Shown: piece by piece, positions 54,826 through 63,501 of the stretch | How positions within the stretch are numbered: position 1 is the stretch's first letter | How the letters are laid out: each line of letters opens with the position of its first letter | Assembly: GCF_000227665.2 (NCBI RefSeq) | Contig: NZ_CP007030.1 | Span: 496,001-560,000 of the forward strand | DNA from: Thiomicrospira aerophila AL3 | Lineage (GTDB): Bacteria; Pseudomonadota; Gammaproteobacteria; Thiomicrospirales; Thiomicrospiraceae | Direction: 5' to 3' | Length of the DNA: 64,000 bases | Program-made: the position numbers and the translations under genes | Notes under the pieces: model-generated | The model's database searches: none | Seen by the model: only the letters and a program-made list of their open reading frames with translations | What the model was told of the DNA's origin: nothing

Positions 54826-55560
54826 CTAATCGGGGTTGGCATTAAATGCGATGATTTTGTCCATACCTTCTGGCTGGGGAAGAATGGTGCCTTTGACGTG
54901 AGTGACAAACGCATCACGACTAAGGCTTAGGGTGGGGTTGTGGCGTTTTTCAAAACCGATGGTGGAAACCGGTTTACCGCTAATCCCTGCGCCGCAGACA
55001 CTGCCAGCTTGTGCGCCGGGTAGGATTTCTAGGTAATCGGCTAAAGGTAGAATTTTTTGATGTAAAGAGTCAAATAATGCGTCCGCTAAGATCTCTTCTT
55101 TGCCATGTAAATCCGGGCGGCCGACACTGCCAACAAATAAGGTATGACCACTGACTAAAAACCAAGGTTCGTCACAGCGGGATTTGTCGGTCACCAGTAA
55201 ACAAATGCTGTCTTCGGTATGGCCGGGCGTATGCAAAACCTGCGCGTGAACATTACCGGCTTTAATCACTTGACCATCCGCTAACGGGGTAAAATCGCAC
55301 TGCGCCGGTGAGTCCTTAAACAAACAGTATTCGCCCCCGGCACGTTGGGCGAGTTCAAGGCCGCCGGTAAAGTGATCGGCATGCACATGGGTATCGACCA
55401 CATAGGCAATTATGACGCCTTTTTGTGCCGCCTTTTCTAAATAAAGATCAACTTCGTCTTGATGGACATCGACCGCAACCGCCAAACCTTGACCAACGCA
55501 GCCAAGCATATAAGACAAGGAACCGGGTTCAGAATCAGGGGTGTGTTGGAATAGAAACAT
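54826..55560 (-). CDS. MBL-fold hydrolase, persulfide dioxygenase-like
   Basis: 244 residues of the glyoxalase II/ETHE1-like metallo-beta-lactamase fold. Seen: metal motif THVHADHFTGG (about residues 57-67), HTPGHTEDSICLL, and SGHTLFVGSVGRPDL. The last is typical of persulfide dioxygenases linked to rhodanese/ArsR regulators. ATG 55560 has GAGG seven bases upstream; the frame is open to 55599 but that overlaps the promoter. First gene of the operon with the ArsR regulator and fructosamine kinase. Confidence 0.85.
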   Translation of the reverse strand: MFLFQHTPDSEPGSLSYMLGCVGQGLAVAVDVHQDEVDLYLEKAAQKGVIIAYVVDTHVHADHFTGGLELAQRAGGEYCLFKDSPAQCDFTPLADGQVIKAGNVHAQVLHTPGHTEDSICLLVTDKSRCDEPWFLVSGHTLFVGSVGRPDLHGKEEILADALFDSLHQKILPLADYLEILPGAQAGSVCGAGISGKPVSTIGFEKRHNPTLSLSRDAFVTHVKGTILPQPEGMDKIIAFNANPD

Positions 55561-55592
55561 AGCGCAACCTCGCGTTAATTTTACATTTGGAA

Positions 55593-55622
55593 TTGACACT
55601 ATACGATCTTGTCAGCTAATAT
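55593..55622 (+). promoter_or_regulatory. Promoter of the MFS transporter
   Basis: TTGACA (55593-55598, perfect), 18 bases, TAATAT (55617-55622). The -10 lies in the left arm of the palindromic operator. Confidence 0.55.
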
Positions 55623-55626
55623 TCAA
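55598..55626 (-). promoter_or_regulatory. Promoter of the MBL-ArsR operon
   Basis: Minus-strand TTGAAT (55621-55626), 17 bases, TATAGT (55598-55603, 5/6). The -35 lies in the left arm of the palindromic operator; with the MFS promoter it forms overlapping divergent promoters. Confidence 0.6.
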
Positions 55627-55644
55627 CCACTTAGTTGAATATTA
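55617..55644. promoter_or_regulatory. Palindromic ArsR-type operator, copy 1
   Basis: Perfect 11-bp arms TAATATTCAAC (55617-55627) and GTTGAATATTA (55634-55644) separated by CACTTA. It covers the -35 of the leftward promoter and the -10 of the rightward one, so a bound repressor would block both. A near copy lies at 58142-58167. Confidence 0.75.
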
Positions 55645-55655
55645 AAGGCAGATTG

Positions 55656-56903
55656 ATGCACACACCCATTGAACACGGTATAAAAGCCAATCTATCACAA
55701 ATTAGTCAGCAACTGATTCAAGTCTTTTTGGTCGGTTTGGCGTTGGGGATGACGCGCACGGTGGTACCAGGCCTGGCAGAAACCGAGTTTGGTTTGGCCG
55801 CGCAAGCCTTTATGAGCTTGGTGATGTTTGTGTTGGTGTTTGGCTTGGTAAAAGCGACCATGAACCTGGTTGCCGGCCATTTAAGTGAGCAGTATGGCCG
55901 CCGCCGATTATTGGTGATGGGCTGGCTGTTGGCCTTGCCGGTGCCGTTTTTGATTTTTTACGCCCAGAGCTGGTGGTGGATTGTGTGGGCAATGGTGTTT
56001 CTCGGCTTAAACCAAGGTTTGTGTTGGTCGATGGCACTGAATAGCAAGCTTGATCTCGCTAAAACCAATCAAAAAGGTTTAATCAACGGTTTGAATGAGT
56101 TTTCCGGTTATGCCGCTGTGGGTATAGCCGGTTGGTTAACCGCGTATTTAGCGGAAGTTTATGGTGCGCGTGATGCGTTACTCGGGTTCGGTTTAGTGGT
56201 GATTTTAGTCGGCTTGTTGTTAGCGCTATGGAAAGTGTTAGATACCCGACCCTGGTCGAATTTGCATCAACAGCACCATAACGACCAGCATGGCGATGAC
56301 GGTGAAAAACAAACACTTGTACAAGCATTTAAAATCGGCACCTTTCAGCACAAACAATTGATTGCGCTGAATCAAGCAGGCCTGGTGGAAAAGTTTATTG
56401 ATGCGCTGGTGTGGATTTTTATGCCGGTGTATTTATTGTCGCAAACCCAAACGCTAGTGCAAGCCAGTGGCATTATTGCTGTTTATGGCGTGGTGTGGGG
56501 CGCGTCGCAACTGATTACCGGCACGGCGTCAGATAGGTTTGGTCGTCGTGCTTTGATTGTCGGCGGTTTTTGGCTGTGTGCGCTGACTAGCATAACCTTT
56601 GTGTGGGTGGATTCGGTTGCTGCCTGGTCAGTGTTAGCCGCCTTTATGGGCTTCGGTATGGCGATGCTTTACCCAACGCTCGGTGCCGCGGTGGCGGATT
56701 ACAGCCAGCCGAAACAACGCGCCGGTCTGCTCGGGGTCTATCGTTTTTGGCGTGACTTTGGTTATGCGGTCGGTGCGTTGTTAATGGGCTTGCTGGCCTT
56801 CTATACCAGCTCAGTCGTTTGGCCGTTTTACTTTGTCGGCGGCATGATGTTTTTATCCGGATTATGGGTATACTTAGCCTTGCAGTCGCGTAAAACGGTT
56901 TAA
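55656..56903 (+). CDS. MFS transporter
   Basis: 415 residues with about 12 membrane helices. Seen: MFS motif A-like GHLSEQYGRRRLLVMG after helix 2, the second-half counterpart TGTASDRFGRRALIVGG, and a histidine-rich central loop (HQQHHNDQHGDDGE). ATG 55656 has AAGG upstream. Divergent from the MBL-ArsR operon and sharing its operator, so its substrate may be sulfur-related (inference); sequence alone does not tell. Confidence 0.85.
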   Translation: MHTPIEHGIKANLSQISQQLIQVFLVGLALGMTRTVVPGLAETEFGLAAQAFMSLVMFVLVFGLVKATMNLVAGHLSEQYGRRRLLVMGWLLALPVPFLIFYAQSWWWIVWAMVFLGLNQGLCWSMALNSKLDLAKTNQKGLINGLNEFSGYAAVGIAGWLTAYLAEVYGARDALLGFGLVVILVGLLLALWKVLDTRPWSNLHQQHHNDQHGDDGEKQTLVQAFKIGTFQHKQLIALNQAGLVEKFIDALVWIFMPVYLLSQTQTLVQASGIIAVYGVVWGASQLITGTASDRFGRRALIVGGFWLCALTSITFVWVDSVAAWSVLAAFMGFGMAMLYPTLGAAVADYSQPKQRAGLLGVYRFWRDFGYAVGALLMGLLAFYTSSVVWPFYFVGGMMFLSGLWVYLALQSRKTV

Positions 56904-56960
56904 ATCAGTTTAACTATTAAAACAAAATAAAGCTTAACCCCATCTCTGTAGGAGGAGACT

Positions 56961-57878
56961 ATGAAACATCGGATGAAACAGAGTTTAAAACAAACCCTTA
57001 TGTCTGGCTTATTAGCGAGCAGTTTGGCATTTGCAGGCCTGGTCAATGCTGAAGAAATCAAACAAACCTGGCAGGGTAAAACCCTGAATGCCAATTTAGA
57101 AATGGCTGATGGCAAAAGCTACAGCGATGAATTTGTGCTGCTGCTACATGGCACTTTGACGCATAAAGGGCGCTCGACCTATATGGCGCTGCAGCAAAAT
57201 TTGGCTGAACAAGGTATTAGCTCGCTATCGATTAATTTATCCTTGGGTTTGAATGACCGTGATGGCGAGTACGATTGCGCCGTACCGCATACCCACAAAC
57301 ACACTGATGCGCTCGATGAAGTAGGCGTGTGGCTGGATTGGTTAGAGCAGCAGGGCGCGCAGCAGGTTACCTTGATGGGGCATTCTCGCGGCGGCAATCA
57401 AATCGCTTGGTTTGCGACCGAGCGTGATCGTGATTCGATTGCGAATGTGGTGTTATGGGCACCGGCCACTGGCGCACAACAATCGCATGAAAGCTACGAA
57501 GCAAGTTTTGGCAAACCCATTGCACCGATTTTAAGCCAAGCGCAACAGCAGATTCGTGCCGGTAAAGGTGATGAACTCATGCAAGGTATTGATTTTATTT
57601 ACTGCCAAGATGCACAGGTGACCGCGGCGGCGTTTGTCGATTATTATGACATTAAGCCGCAATTTGATACCCCAACCTTACTAAAATCGGCTAAAAAACC
57701 GATCTTGGTGATTATTGGCTCAGACGATGATGTGGTCGCTGATTTACCCAGCGCAATTGCAGCATTGGGCGATCTGGCCAAGGTGCAAACGGTGACCATT
57801 GACGGTGCCGATCATTTCTTCCTAGATTTTTACAACGAAGACTCGGCTACCGCTGTGCGTGAGTTCTTGAACAACTAA
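56961..57878 (+). CDS. Secreted alpha/beta hydrolase
   Basis: 305 residues. Seen: signal peptide (LLASSLAFAGLVNA), LLLHGTLTHKG oxyanion loop, nucleophile elbow GHSRGGNQ, acidic residue in IGSDDDVVAD, and catalytic histidine in GADHFFLDF, a complete Ser-Asp-His set. Substrate unknown. GGAGGAG ribosome site upstream. Terminated by a strong hairpin. One CAGGCCTG site lies in the signal-peptide coding region. Confidence 0.8.
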   Translation: MKHRMKQSLKQTLMSGLLASSLAFAGLVNAEEIKQTWQGKTLNANLEMADGKSYSDEFVLLLHGTLTHKGRSTYMALQQNLAEQGISSLSINLSLGLNDRDGEYDCAVPHTHKHTDALDEVGVWLDWLEQQGAQQVTLMGHSRGGNQIAWFATERDRDSIANVVLWAPATGAQQSHESYEASFGKPIAPILSQAQQQIRAGKGDELMQGIDFIYCQDAQVTAAAFVDYYDIKPQFDTPTLLKSAKKPILVIIGSDDDVVADLPSAIAALGDLAKVQTVTIDGADHFFLDFYNEDSATAVREFLNN

Positions 57879-57911
57879 TCGTTTTCAGATTTGCCTTTCT
57901 CGGTCAGATCG

Positions 57912-57948
57912 AAAAAGCCGCATGAGTCATAATCATGCGGCTTTTTTT
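57912..57948 (+). terminator. Strong terminator after the hydrolase gene
   Basis: Stem AAAAAGCCGCATGA / TCATGCGGCTTTTT with a short loop followed by a T-run. The 14-mer TTTTCAGCCTTCTA is repeated twice just after it (57945-57958 and 57960-57973). The remainder up to the moxR operator holds no gene that I can see. Confidence 0.9.
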
Positions 57949-58115
57949 CAGCCTTCTATTTTTCAGCCTTCTAATAGATTTTGCTTTCAATAAGGAGGTT
58001 GGGCTTGTCATCTAGTCACCTGAGATTATCAAGTTATAATTTTAAAAATATAGATTAGCTAAAGTTTGATTAATCAACGCCCAAAAACATTTAGGGCGCT
58101 GGTCACGAAGTAACA

Positions 58116-58144
58116 TTGCATTATGAAACTAAATCCAGTAGATT
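58116..58144 (+). promoter_or_regulatory. Candidate promoter of the moxR operon
   Basis: TTGCAT (58116-58121), 17 bases, TAGATT (58139-58144). Consensus match is modest (3/6 and 4/6). The -10 touches the left arm of the operator at 58142-58167, which fits repression. Confidence 0.35.
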
Positions 58145-58167
58145 ATTCAACCATTTAGTTGAATAAT
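58142..58167. promoter_or_regulatory. Palindromic ArsR-type operator, copy 2
   Basis: Perfect 10-bp arms ATTATTCAAC and GTTGAATAAT around CATTTA. It shares TATTCAACCA-TTAGTTGAATA with copy 1 at 55617-55644, only the central base and the outer arm differing. It ends 24 bases before the moxR ATG. Confidence 0.7.
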
Positions 58168-58191
58168 TAAATCAAGCCCGAAAGGAAGCCT

Positions 58192-59178
58192 ATGTCTGTC
58201 ACGCCATCATCGAGTCAACAAGCGTTTATTGATCTTAATCGCCATTTGCAAAAAACGATTGTCGGCCAACACGCCTTGTTAGAACGCATGATGATTGCGA
58301 TGCTGACCGGTGGCCATGTGTTATTAGAAGGTCCACCAGGCCTGGCGAAAACCACGGCGGTTAAAACCTTGGCAAAAGGCGTGCATGCCAGTTTTCAGCG
58401 CATTCAATTTACCCCGGATTTAATGCCGGCCGATGTCATGGGGTCGGAAATTCTTGATACCCAACAGGGTGGCTTAAGTTTTGTGCCAGGGCCAATTTTT
58501 AATGAAATCGTGTTGGCGGATGAAATCAACCGTGCGCCGCCGAAAGTCCAGTCGGCATTATTAGAAGCCATGGCCGAAAAGCAGGTGACGGCGGGGGGCA
58601 AAACCCGCGCCTTGCCGGAATTGTTTATTGTAATGGCGACCCAAAACCCATTGGAACAAAGCGGCACCTATCCGTTACCGGAAGCCCAAATGGACCGGTT
58701 TATGTTGCATGTGGTGTTGGATTATCCGACTGAAACGGAAGAGCTTGAAATTTTGCGCCGTGACCGAGCCAAACATTTTGGGGTGGACGCCGAACCCGAT
58801 ACCACCAGTTTAACGCCGCAGGATGTGATGCAAGCACGTCGAGATGTTGCTGATATTCATGTTGCGCCGGCCATCGAAGCCTATATTGTTGCGTTGATTG
58901 CCGCGACGCGTAACCTAAGCCGATTTGATCCGGCCTTAGCCGGGGTCCTTGATGTGGCCGCTTCACCGCGTGCGTCGATTGCATTATTGCATGCCGCCAC
59001 CGCTTATGCTTGGTTGCAAGGGCGTAACTATGTCATTCCTGAAGACGTGCTGCTACTGTTACCCGATGTGCTACGCCATCGACTTGGTTTGAGTTTTGCC
59101 GGGCGCGCGCAGGGTTGGACGGTCGATAGTTTACTGGCTAAATTAGTGGGCTGGGTTGAGGTGCCCGTTGTGGCATGA
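58192..59178 (+). CDS. MoxR-family AAA+ ATPase
   Basis: 328 residues. Seen: Walker A LEGPPGLAKTT, Walker B VLADEINRAPPK, sensor 1 ATQNPLEQSGTYPLPE and C-terminal lid with DVAASPRASIALLHAA. MoxR ATPases act as chaperones that insert metals or mature complexes with vWA partners, all encoded next to it. Good ribosome site AAGGAAG. Overlaps the DUF58 gene by four bases (ATGA). Confidence 0.93.
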   Translation: MSVTPSSSQQAFIDLNRHLQKTIVGQHALLERMMIAMLTGGHVLLEGPPGLAKTTAVKTLAKGVHASFQRIQFTPDLMPADVMGSEILDTQQGGLSFVPGPIFNEIVLADEINRAPPKVQSALLEAMAEKQVTAGGKTRALPELFIVMATQNPLEQSGTYPLPEAQMDRFMLHVVLDYPTETEELEILRRDRAKHFGVDAEPDTTSLTPQDVMQARRDVADIHVAPAIEAYIVALIAATRNLSRFDPALAGVLDVAASPRASIALLHAATAYAWLQGRNYVIPEDVLLLLPDVLRHRLGLSFAGRAQGWTVDSLLAKLVGWVEVPVVA

Positions 59179-60119
59179 ATATCAGCGGCATGAGCAAACT
59201 CGGGCTGACTAAAACTGCTATCACCGCGGCACCGATTATGAGTGTCGCTGAGATCGCCGCTTGGGCGCAAGCGATTGCAGCCGATTTGGTTGATTTTAAG
59301 CCTAATCAGCGAGCCAGTAGCCAAGCCTTGTTTGGTGATCAATGGGCTAAATCGACCGGGCAGGGTATGGATTATGCCGATAGTCGGCCCTATTACGCCG
59401 GGGATGAATTACGTCATTTAAACTGGCGGGCTTGGGCGCGTTCAGGTCAAGCGATGACCAAGGTATTTCAGCAGGAGCGTCAGCAGGCCTGGTGCGTCTG
59501 TGTTGATCAAGGGCCCAGTATGCGATTTGGTTCGCACAAGCGTTTAAAAGTTACCCAAGCTATGCGTTTTACCGGTTGGTTGGCCTGGTGGGCGCAACAG
59601 CAAGGCGTGCAATGGCAACTTATTCAAGCTCATGATCAGCTGTATAGCTGGCCGACGCCCGCCGCACGTGATATTTTTATGAGTAGCATGAACCACTTGG
59701 CTAAGCCCTGTCCGCCACAAGCTGCGGTGAATCAACAGCCTTTTGCGCAACGCATTAAGCCGGCACAGCAGGCCTGGTTGCCCGGTGCCAAACTCTGGTT
59801 AATCACCGATTTTGCCGATTGGGCTGAGCAGGACTGGCAATGGCTCTATGCCCTTAATGCGCACTATGATGTCCAAGCGGTGAGTATCACTGATCCGGTT
59901 GAACAGCAGTTGCCCAAACGTGCCTTGTTAGCGTTACAGCAGGGCGCGCGTCGTTGGCTGCTTAATCGCGATAGCCTCGAAGCCTATAATGTCTGGGCGC
60001 AACAACAGCGTGAACACTTAGCCACTAGACTGAGCGGCTATGGTATTGCGCACTGGGCGCTGAGCACGCAAGATGAATTGGTCGATTTTAGACGTTTAGC
60101 GGTGGAGCGAGCCGGATGA
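59175..60119 (+). CDS. DUF58 protein
   Basis: 314 residues. Seen: the DUF58 core YADSRPYYAGDELRHLNWRA near residue 75 followed by a vWA-like second half with VCVDQGPSMRFG. Soluble, without signal peptide. Standard partner of MoxR ATPases. Overlaps its neighbours by four bases on both sides. Confidence 0.9.
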   Translation: MNISGMSKLGLTKTAITAAPIMSVAEIAAWAQAIAADLVDFKPNQRASSQALFGDQWAKSTGQGMDYADSRPYYAGDELRHLNWRAWARSGQAMTKVFQQERQQAWCVCVDQGPSMRFGSHKRLKVTQAMRFTGWLAWWAQQQGVQWQLIQAHDQLYSWPTPAARDIFMSSMNHLAKPCPPQAAVNQQPFAQRIKPAQQAWLPGAKLWLITDFADWAEQDWQWLYALNAHYDVQAVSITDPVEQQLPKRALLALQQGARRWLLNRDSLEAYNVWAQQQREHLATRLSGYGIAHWALSTQDELVDFRRLAVERAG

Positions 60120-60559
60120 GTATTACCCAGCGTGCTGATGGTTGGTATGATCTAGCGCAAACGCTGGATGACCCCGTGTTGCTGGTCGCTGCAGAGCAGG
60201 GGCTGACGCTATGGCCGAGTTGGCAATTATTGCTGGTTGGAGTGAGCGGGCTAGTGGTCTTAGCAGGCCTGCTGAAATGGGGCTGGCGAGCTTACCAGGC
60301 CTGGTATACCAAGCGTAGCTTGCAACGCCTTATCAAACGGGTGCAGCTGTTAGGCTCGGCCAATTTAACGGCTAGTGAGCGAAGCATTGAATTGCGCCGT
60401 GTCGCTTTGGCGATTTATCAACAGCAGGTGCCGCTTGTCTTAGCCGATTATCCTTGGCTCTATGACGCGTGTTTCAGTAATCAGCCGATTGACCCCCAAG
60501 AATTTTATCACCAACTGCAAAAGGCTGAATTTAGCCTAAAGCGAATCGCTGATGACTGA
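60116..60559 (+). CDS. DUF4381 membrane protein
   Basis: 147 residues. Seen: one membrane helix (LLLVGVSGLVVLAGLLKWG) and a cytoplasmic basic segment SLQRLIKRVQLLG followed by SIELRRVALAIYQ. Such small proteins are regular members of MoxR/Bat operons. Two CAGGCCTG sites occur 24 bases apart in it. Overlaps the next gene by eight bases. Confidence 0.8.
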   Translation: MSITQRADGWYDLAQTLDDPVLLVAAEQGLTLWPSWQLLLVGVSGLVVLAGLLKWGWRAYQAWYTKRSLQRLIKRVQLLGSANLTASERSIELRRVALAIYQQQVPLVLADYPWLYDACFSNQPIDPQEFYHQLQKAEFSLKRIADD

Positions 60560-61658
60560 ATTTTTTTCACTATGGCAAGATGTGCACTGGCAGGCCGCTT
60601 GGGTCCTGTTGTTGGTCGTGCTTTGGCCCATGGTGCGATGGCTGCGTCAGCAGGGTCAAGCGCGTTGGCCGTGGTTAGCAGAACCCGCCACCCAAGCCCA
60701 GCCGGTTTTTTATCATTCAAAAATAGCCGCATTTATGGCAACGCGCGGTGATCAACCCGTTCAGTCACCCGGGCTGATACGCTGGTTAATGCCTTTACAA
60801 ACGCTATTGCGCACTTTGTTAGTAATACTGGTATTGCTTGCCTTGGCTGGCCCCTTTTATTGGCAGGCGCTGCCGCAACAGGTTCGTCAGGCTGAACCTA
60901 TCCGTGATGTCACCTTGGTGGTGGAAAGTTCGGTGTCTTTGGTGCTAGAGGACTATGCAGAAAACGACCAACCTTTAAGTCGCGTGGCGGTGTTGCAGCA
61001 GGTATTAGATGAGTTTGTAGCCGCCATGCCGCAACATCGTTTTAGTATTATTTTATATGCTGACCAGGCCTTTACGCTGATGCCAATGACCGCTGATCGA
61101 AATACGGTGCGCGCTGAATTGCCGCGCTTGCTGCCCTATCTAGCGGGGCGTACCGATCAAGCTATGGGCGAGGCGATGGCCTTGGCGATACGCACTATGT
61201 TAGCTGATACTCAGCGTCCCAAGGATTATGATCCGCTGTTAGTGGTGGTCAGTGATGGCTTACAAGCACGCAGTCGATTGAGTTTGGCCGATGTCATTGA
61301 GTATGCAAGGCTGAATGATATCGCGATTCACACCATTGGATTAGGCGGGCAGCAAGACTTGTCCACCCGCTCGTCTGGGTTAATTTATCAGCCGTTAGAA
61401 ACGGCGAGTTTACAAACCCTGGCGGCAGAAACCGGCGGTCAATTTGTGGCGGTGTATGATCCGAATGCGTTACGGCAAGCTTTTGCGCAATTGCAGCTGC
61501 GCGCACGCGAAGGGGTGGTCGAGCAGGGTGAACAATGGCGTGCGGTGAGTTTAGCCCATTGGCCGTTGCTGCTGGCACTCGGCGTGGCCGGGTTGTTGTT
61601 GTTAATTCATGTATTAACCCATTATCCGTTGCGGGGGTGGCGTCGTGGTCACGAATGA
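60552..61658 (+). CDS. vWA-domain protein, BatA-like, with altered MIDAS
   Basis: 368 residues. Seen: two N-terminal membrane helices (about 15-30 and 86-104), a vWA domain and a C-terminal helix (LLLALGVAGLLLLIHVL). The MIDAS motif DxSxS reads ExSxS here (E125, S127, S129 in VVESSVSL), so the first metal ligand is conservatively changed. Overlaps the following vWA gene by 14 bases. Confidence 0.85.
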   Translation: MTEFFSLWQDVHWQAAWVLLLVVLWPMVRWLRQQGQARWPWLAEPATQAQPVFYHSKIAAFMATRGDQPVQSPGLIRWLMPLQTLLRTLLVILVLLALAGPFYWQALPQQVRQAEPIRDVTLVVESSVSLVLEDYAENDQPLSRVAVLQQVLDEFVAAMPQHRFSIILYADQAFTLMPMTADRNTVRAELPRLLPYLAGRTDQAMGEAMALAIRTMLADTQRPKDYDPLLVVVSDGLQARSRLSLADVIEYARLNDIAIHTIGLGGQQDLSTRSSGLIYQPLETASLQTLAAETGGQFVAVYDPNALRQAFAQLQLRAREGVVEQGEQWRAVSLAHWPLLLALGVAGLLLLIHVLTHYPLRGWRRGHE

Positions 61659-63501
61659 GGCGGATTTAATCGTAGCGGGCTTGTTTTTTCGGCAGGCAGG
61701 TTGGTTAGTTTTACTGCTGCCCTGGCTTGCAGGCCTGCTGCTGTGGTTAGTCTATCGGCATAAACAACTTAATGATTATAGTGATGCATCATTGAGTCCT
61801 TGGTCGCTCGCTGCTGGTGCGTCAGCCAGATTATGGCCCTGGCGCTGGCCGCTCGGGTTTTGGTTGGGTGTGTTGCTTATTGTGGCCGTAGCAGGGCCAC
61901 GTTGGGCGTTGGATGCGCCTGCCACACCCCAACAAACCGGCGGAATCACCCATTTGGTATTGTTGGATGCCAGTCGCTCGATGACTGCACTTGACCGCCA
62001 ACCGGATCGTTTTGGCCATGCGCAAAACTTGATGGCGGCTTGGGCGCAACGCTTACCCGCCGAGGATCGCGTGGGTTTAATGCTGTTTGGTACCGAGGCC
62101 TATTGGGCCTTGCCGATAACCGAAGATAAGGCGTTGTTGCAAAGCCGGTTGGGCTTATTGCAAGCACAACGCCTGCCGTTTGCGGGCACTCAGTTGGCGG
62201 TCGCGATGCAGCAGGCTTTAGGGGTCGCGCAAGCGCAAGGGGTGCAGCAGGTGGTGCTGGTAACCGATGGCGTGTTGGCAGAGCAACAGACTGGTTTACT
62301 GGCGGTGGCTGAGGCCTATGCGCAGGCGAAGATTGGTTTGCTAGTGGTCGGGGTAGGGTCGACGGATGCGGTGGGCTTGCCAGATTCAGCTTCACCAACC
62401 GGATGGCTGGTCCATGATGGCGTGAGGGTGACGGTGCCAATGGCGCGACAAAGCTTGCAACGCCTAGCGCAAGCGGCACAAGGGCGCTATGTTGATGACC
62501 GTAATCAATCTGCCGCACTACAAAGCTGGTTTGACTATGAGGCGCGTTTGTTAGTCAATGCTGGGTTGGGCTTAGATGATGAGAAGAGTGCAGACGATGC
62601 GAGCGCTATGCAACGCGCATTTTACGACCTAACGCCTTGGGTGGTGGGATTGTTATTGCTAGGATTATTGTGGCGCTATTCGACGCCCAGTCAGCAGTCG
62701 GCTCAGCGGCAAGCTATATCCTCATCACCGCTTGCTTTGTGGCTAGTAGCAGGCCTGCTAGTTAGCCTATTAAGTATGAACAATGTACAAGCTCAGCAAG
62801 CGGATTATGTGCGCTGGATGCAAGCGGGAGAAGAGTTGCACCGCGAACAGCAACATCAACAAGCTCAGGGTTATTTTCGTCAAGCGCTATTAACTGCACG
62901 AAACCATGACGAGCGGGCGCGTAGTTTATATAACCTAGGTTTAAGTTATGCCGATCAGCAGGCCTGGTCTTTAGCCGTAGAAGCCTTTGAAGGCGCGTTA
63001 ATTCATCAAGCGGACTTTCCCGAAGCGGCGCATAATTTAGCTTTGGCACAACGTCAGCAAGCGCTTGAATTGGCGGCGCAAGCCCGTCAGGCTGAGCAGG
63101 GTGAGCAAGCTCGCGAACAGGGAGAAAATGGCGAGGGCGTCGGGCGTGACGGCAATGAGGATCCAACCCTAGCTGGCGCCACCGATGGCGAAAACTGGGG
63201 GCGCGATGACGATGAAGACTATTGGGGCGAGGAGTTGCCAGAGCGCGATGCTCAGCAAGCCGAGTTACCGCCCGAGCAACAATCGACGTTTGCGAGTCGT
63301 GGGGCCTGGCAAGGCCAAGCGGTCATTGAACAGCAACGTCTAGATTTAGCCCGCGAGCAGCGTCAGGCTGATTTAGCCCGTTACTTAGACACGATTGCTG
63401 ATGACCAAGTGGGCATTTTGTTTCATTTGTTTGAGCGTGAGGCCGGTTTTCAAGCGCGTCAGGCCCAGCCACGTGAGCTGCCAGGGGTTAAACCATGGTA
63501 A
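61645..63501 (+). CDS. vWA-TPR fusion protein, BatB/BatC-like
   Basis: 618 residues. Seen: N-terminal helices, vWA domain with intact MIDAS (DASRS, D108-S110-S112) and MLFGTEAYWALP, a further helix pair, a signal-like segment, then TPR repeats (GYFRQALLTARNHDERARSLYNLG-type, core RARSLYNLGLSY) and an acidic, Glu/Gln-rich tail. Combines what are separate BatB and BatC genes in other bacteria. GTG start at 61645. Contains three CAGGCCTG sites. Confidence 0.88.
   Translation: MVTNEADLIVAGLFFRQAGWLVLLLPWLAGLLLWLVYRHKQLNDYSDASLSPWSLAAGASARLWPWRWPLGFWLGVLLIVAVAGPRWALDAPATPQQTGGITHLVLLDASRSMTALDRQPDRFGHAQNLMAAWAQRLPAEDRVGLMLFGTEAYWALPITEDKALLQSRLGLLQAQRLPFAGTQLAVAMQQALGVAQAQGVQQVVLVTDGVLAEQQTGLLAVAEAYAQAKIGLLVVGVGSTDAVGLPDSASPTGWLVHDGVRVTVPMARQSLQRLAQAAQGRYVDDRNQSAALQSWFDYEARLLVNAGLGLDDEKSADDASAMQRAFYDLTPWVVGLLLLGLLWRYSTPSQQSAQRQAISSSPLALWLVAGLLVSLLSMNNVQAQQADYVRWMQAGEELHREQQHQQAQGYFRQALLTARNHDERARSLYNLGLSYADQQAWSLAVEAFEGALIHQADFPEAAHNLALAQRQQALELAAQARQAEQGEQAREQGENGEGVGRDGNEDPTLAGATDGENWGRDDDEDYWGEELPERDAQQAELPPEQQSTFASRGAWQGQAVIEQQRLDLAREQRQADLARYLDTIADDQVGILFHLFEREAGFQARQAQPRELPGVKPW

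Noticed and set aside
57945-57973. Direct repeat TTTTCAGCCTTCTA after the hydrolase terminator
   Set aside because: Only two short copies next to a terminator T-run; a local duplication explains it and no function is suggested.
61946-62518. 190-residue open frame antisense to the vWA-TPR gene
   Set aside because: Proline/serine-rich sequence without domain character, lying opposite a strong coding region with a known product; typical of a mirror frame.
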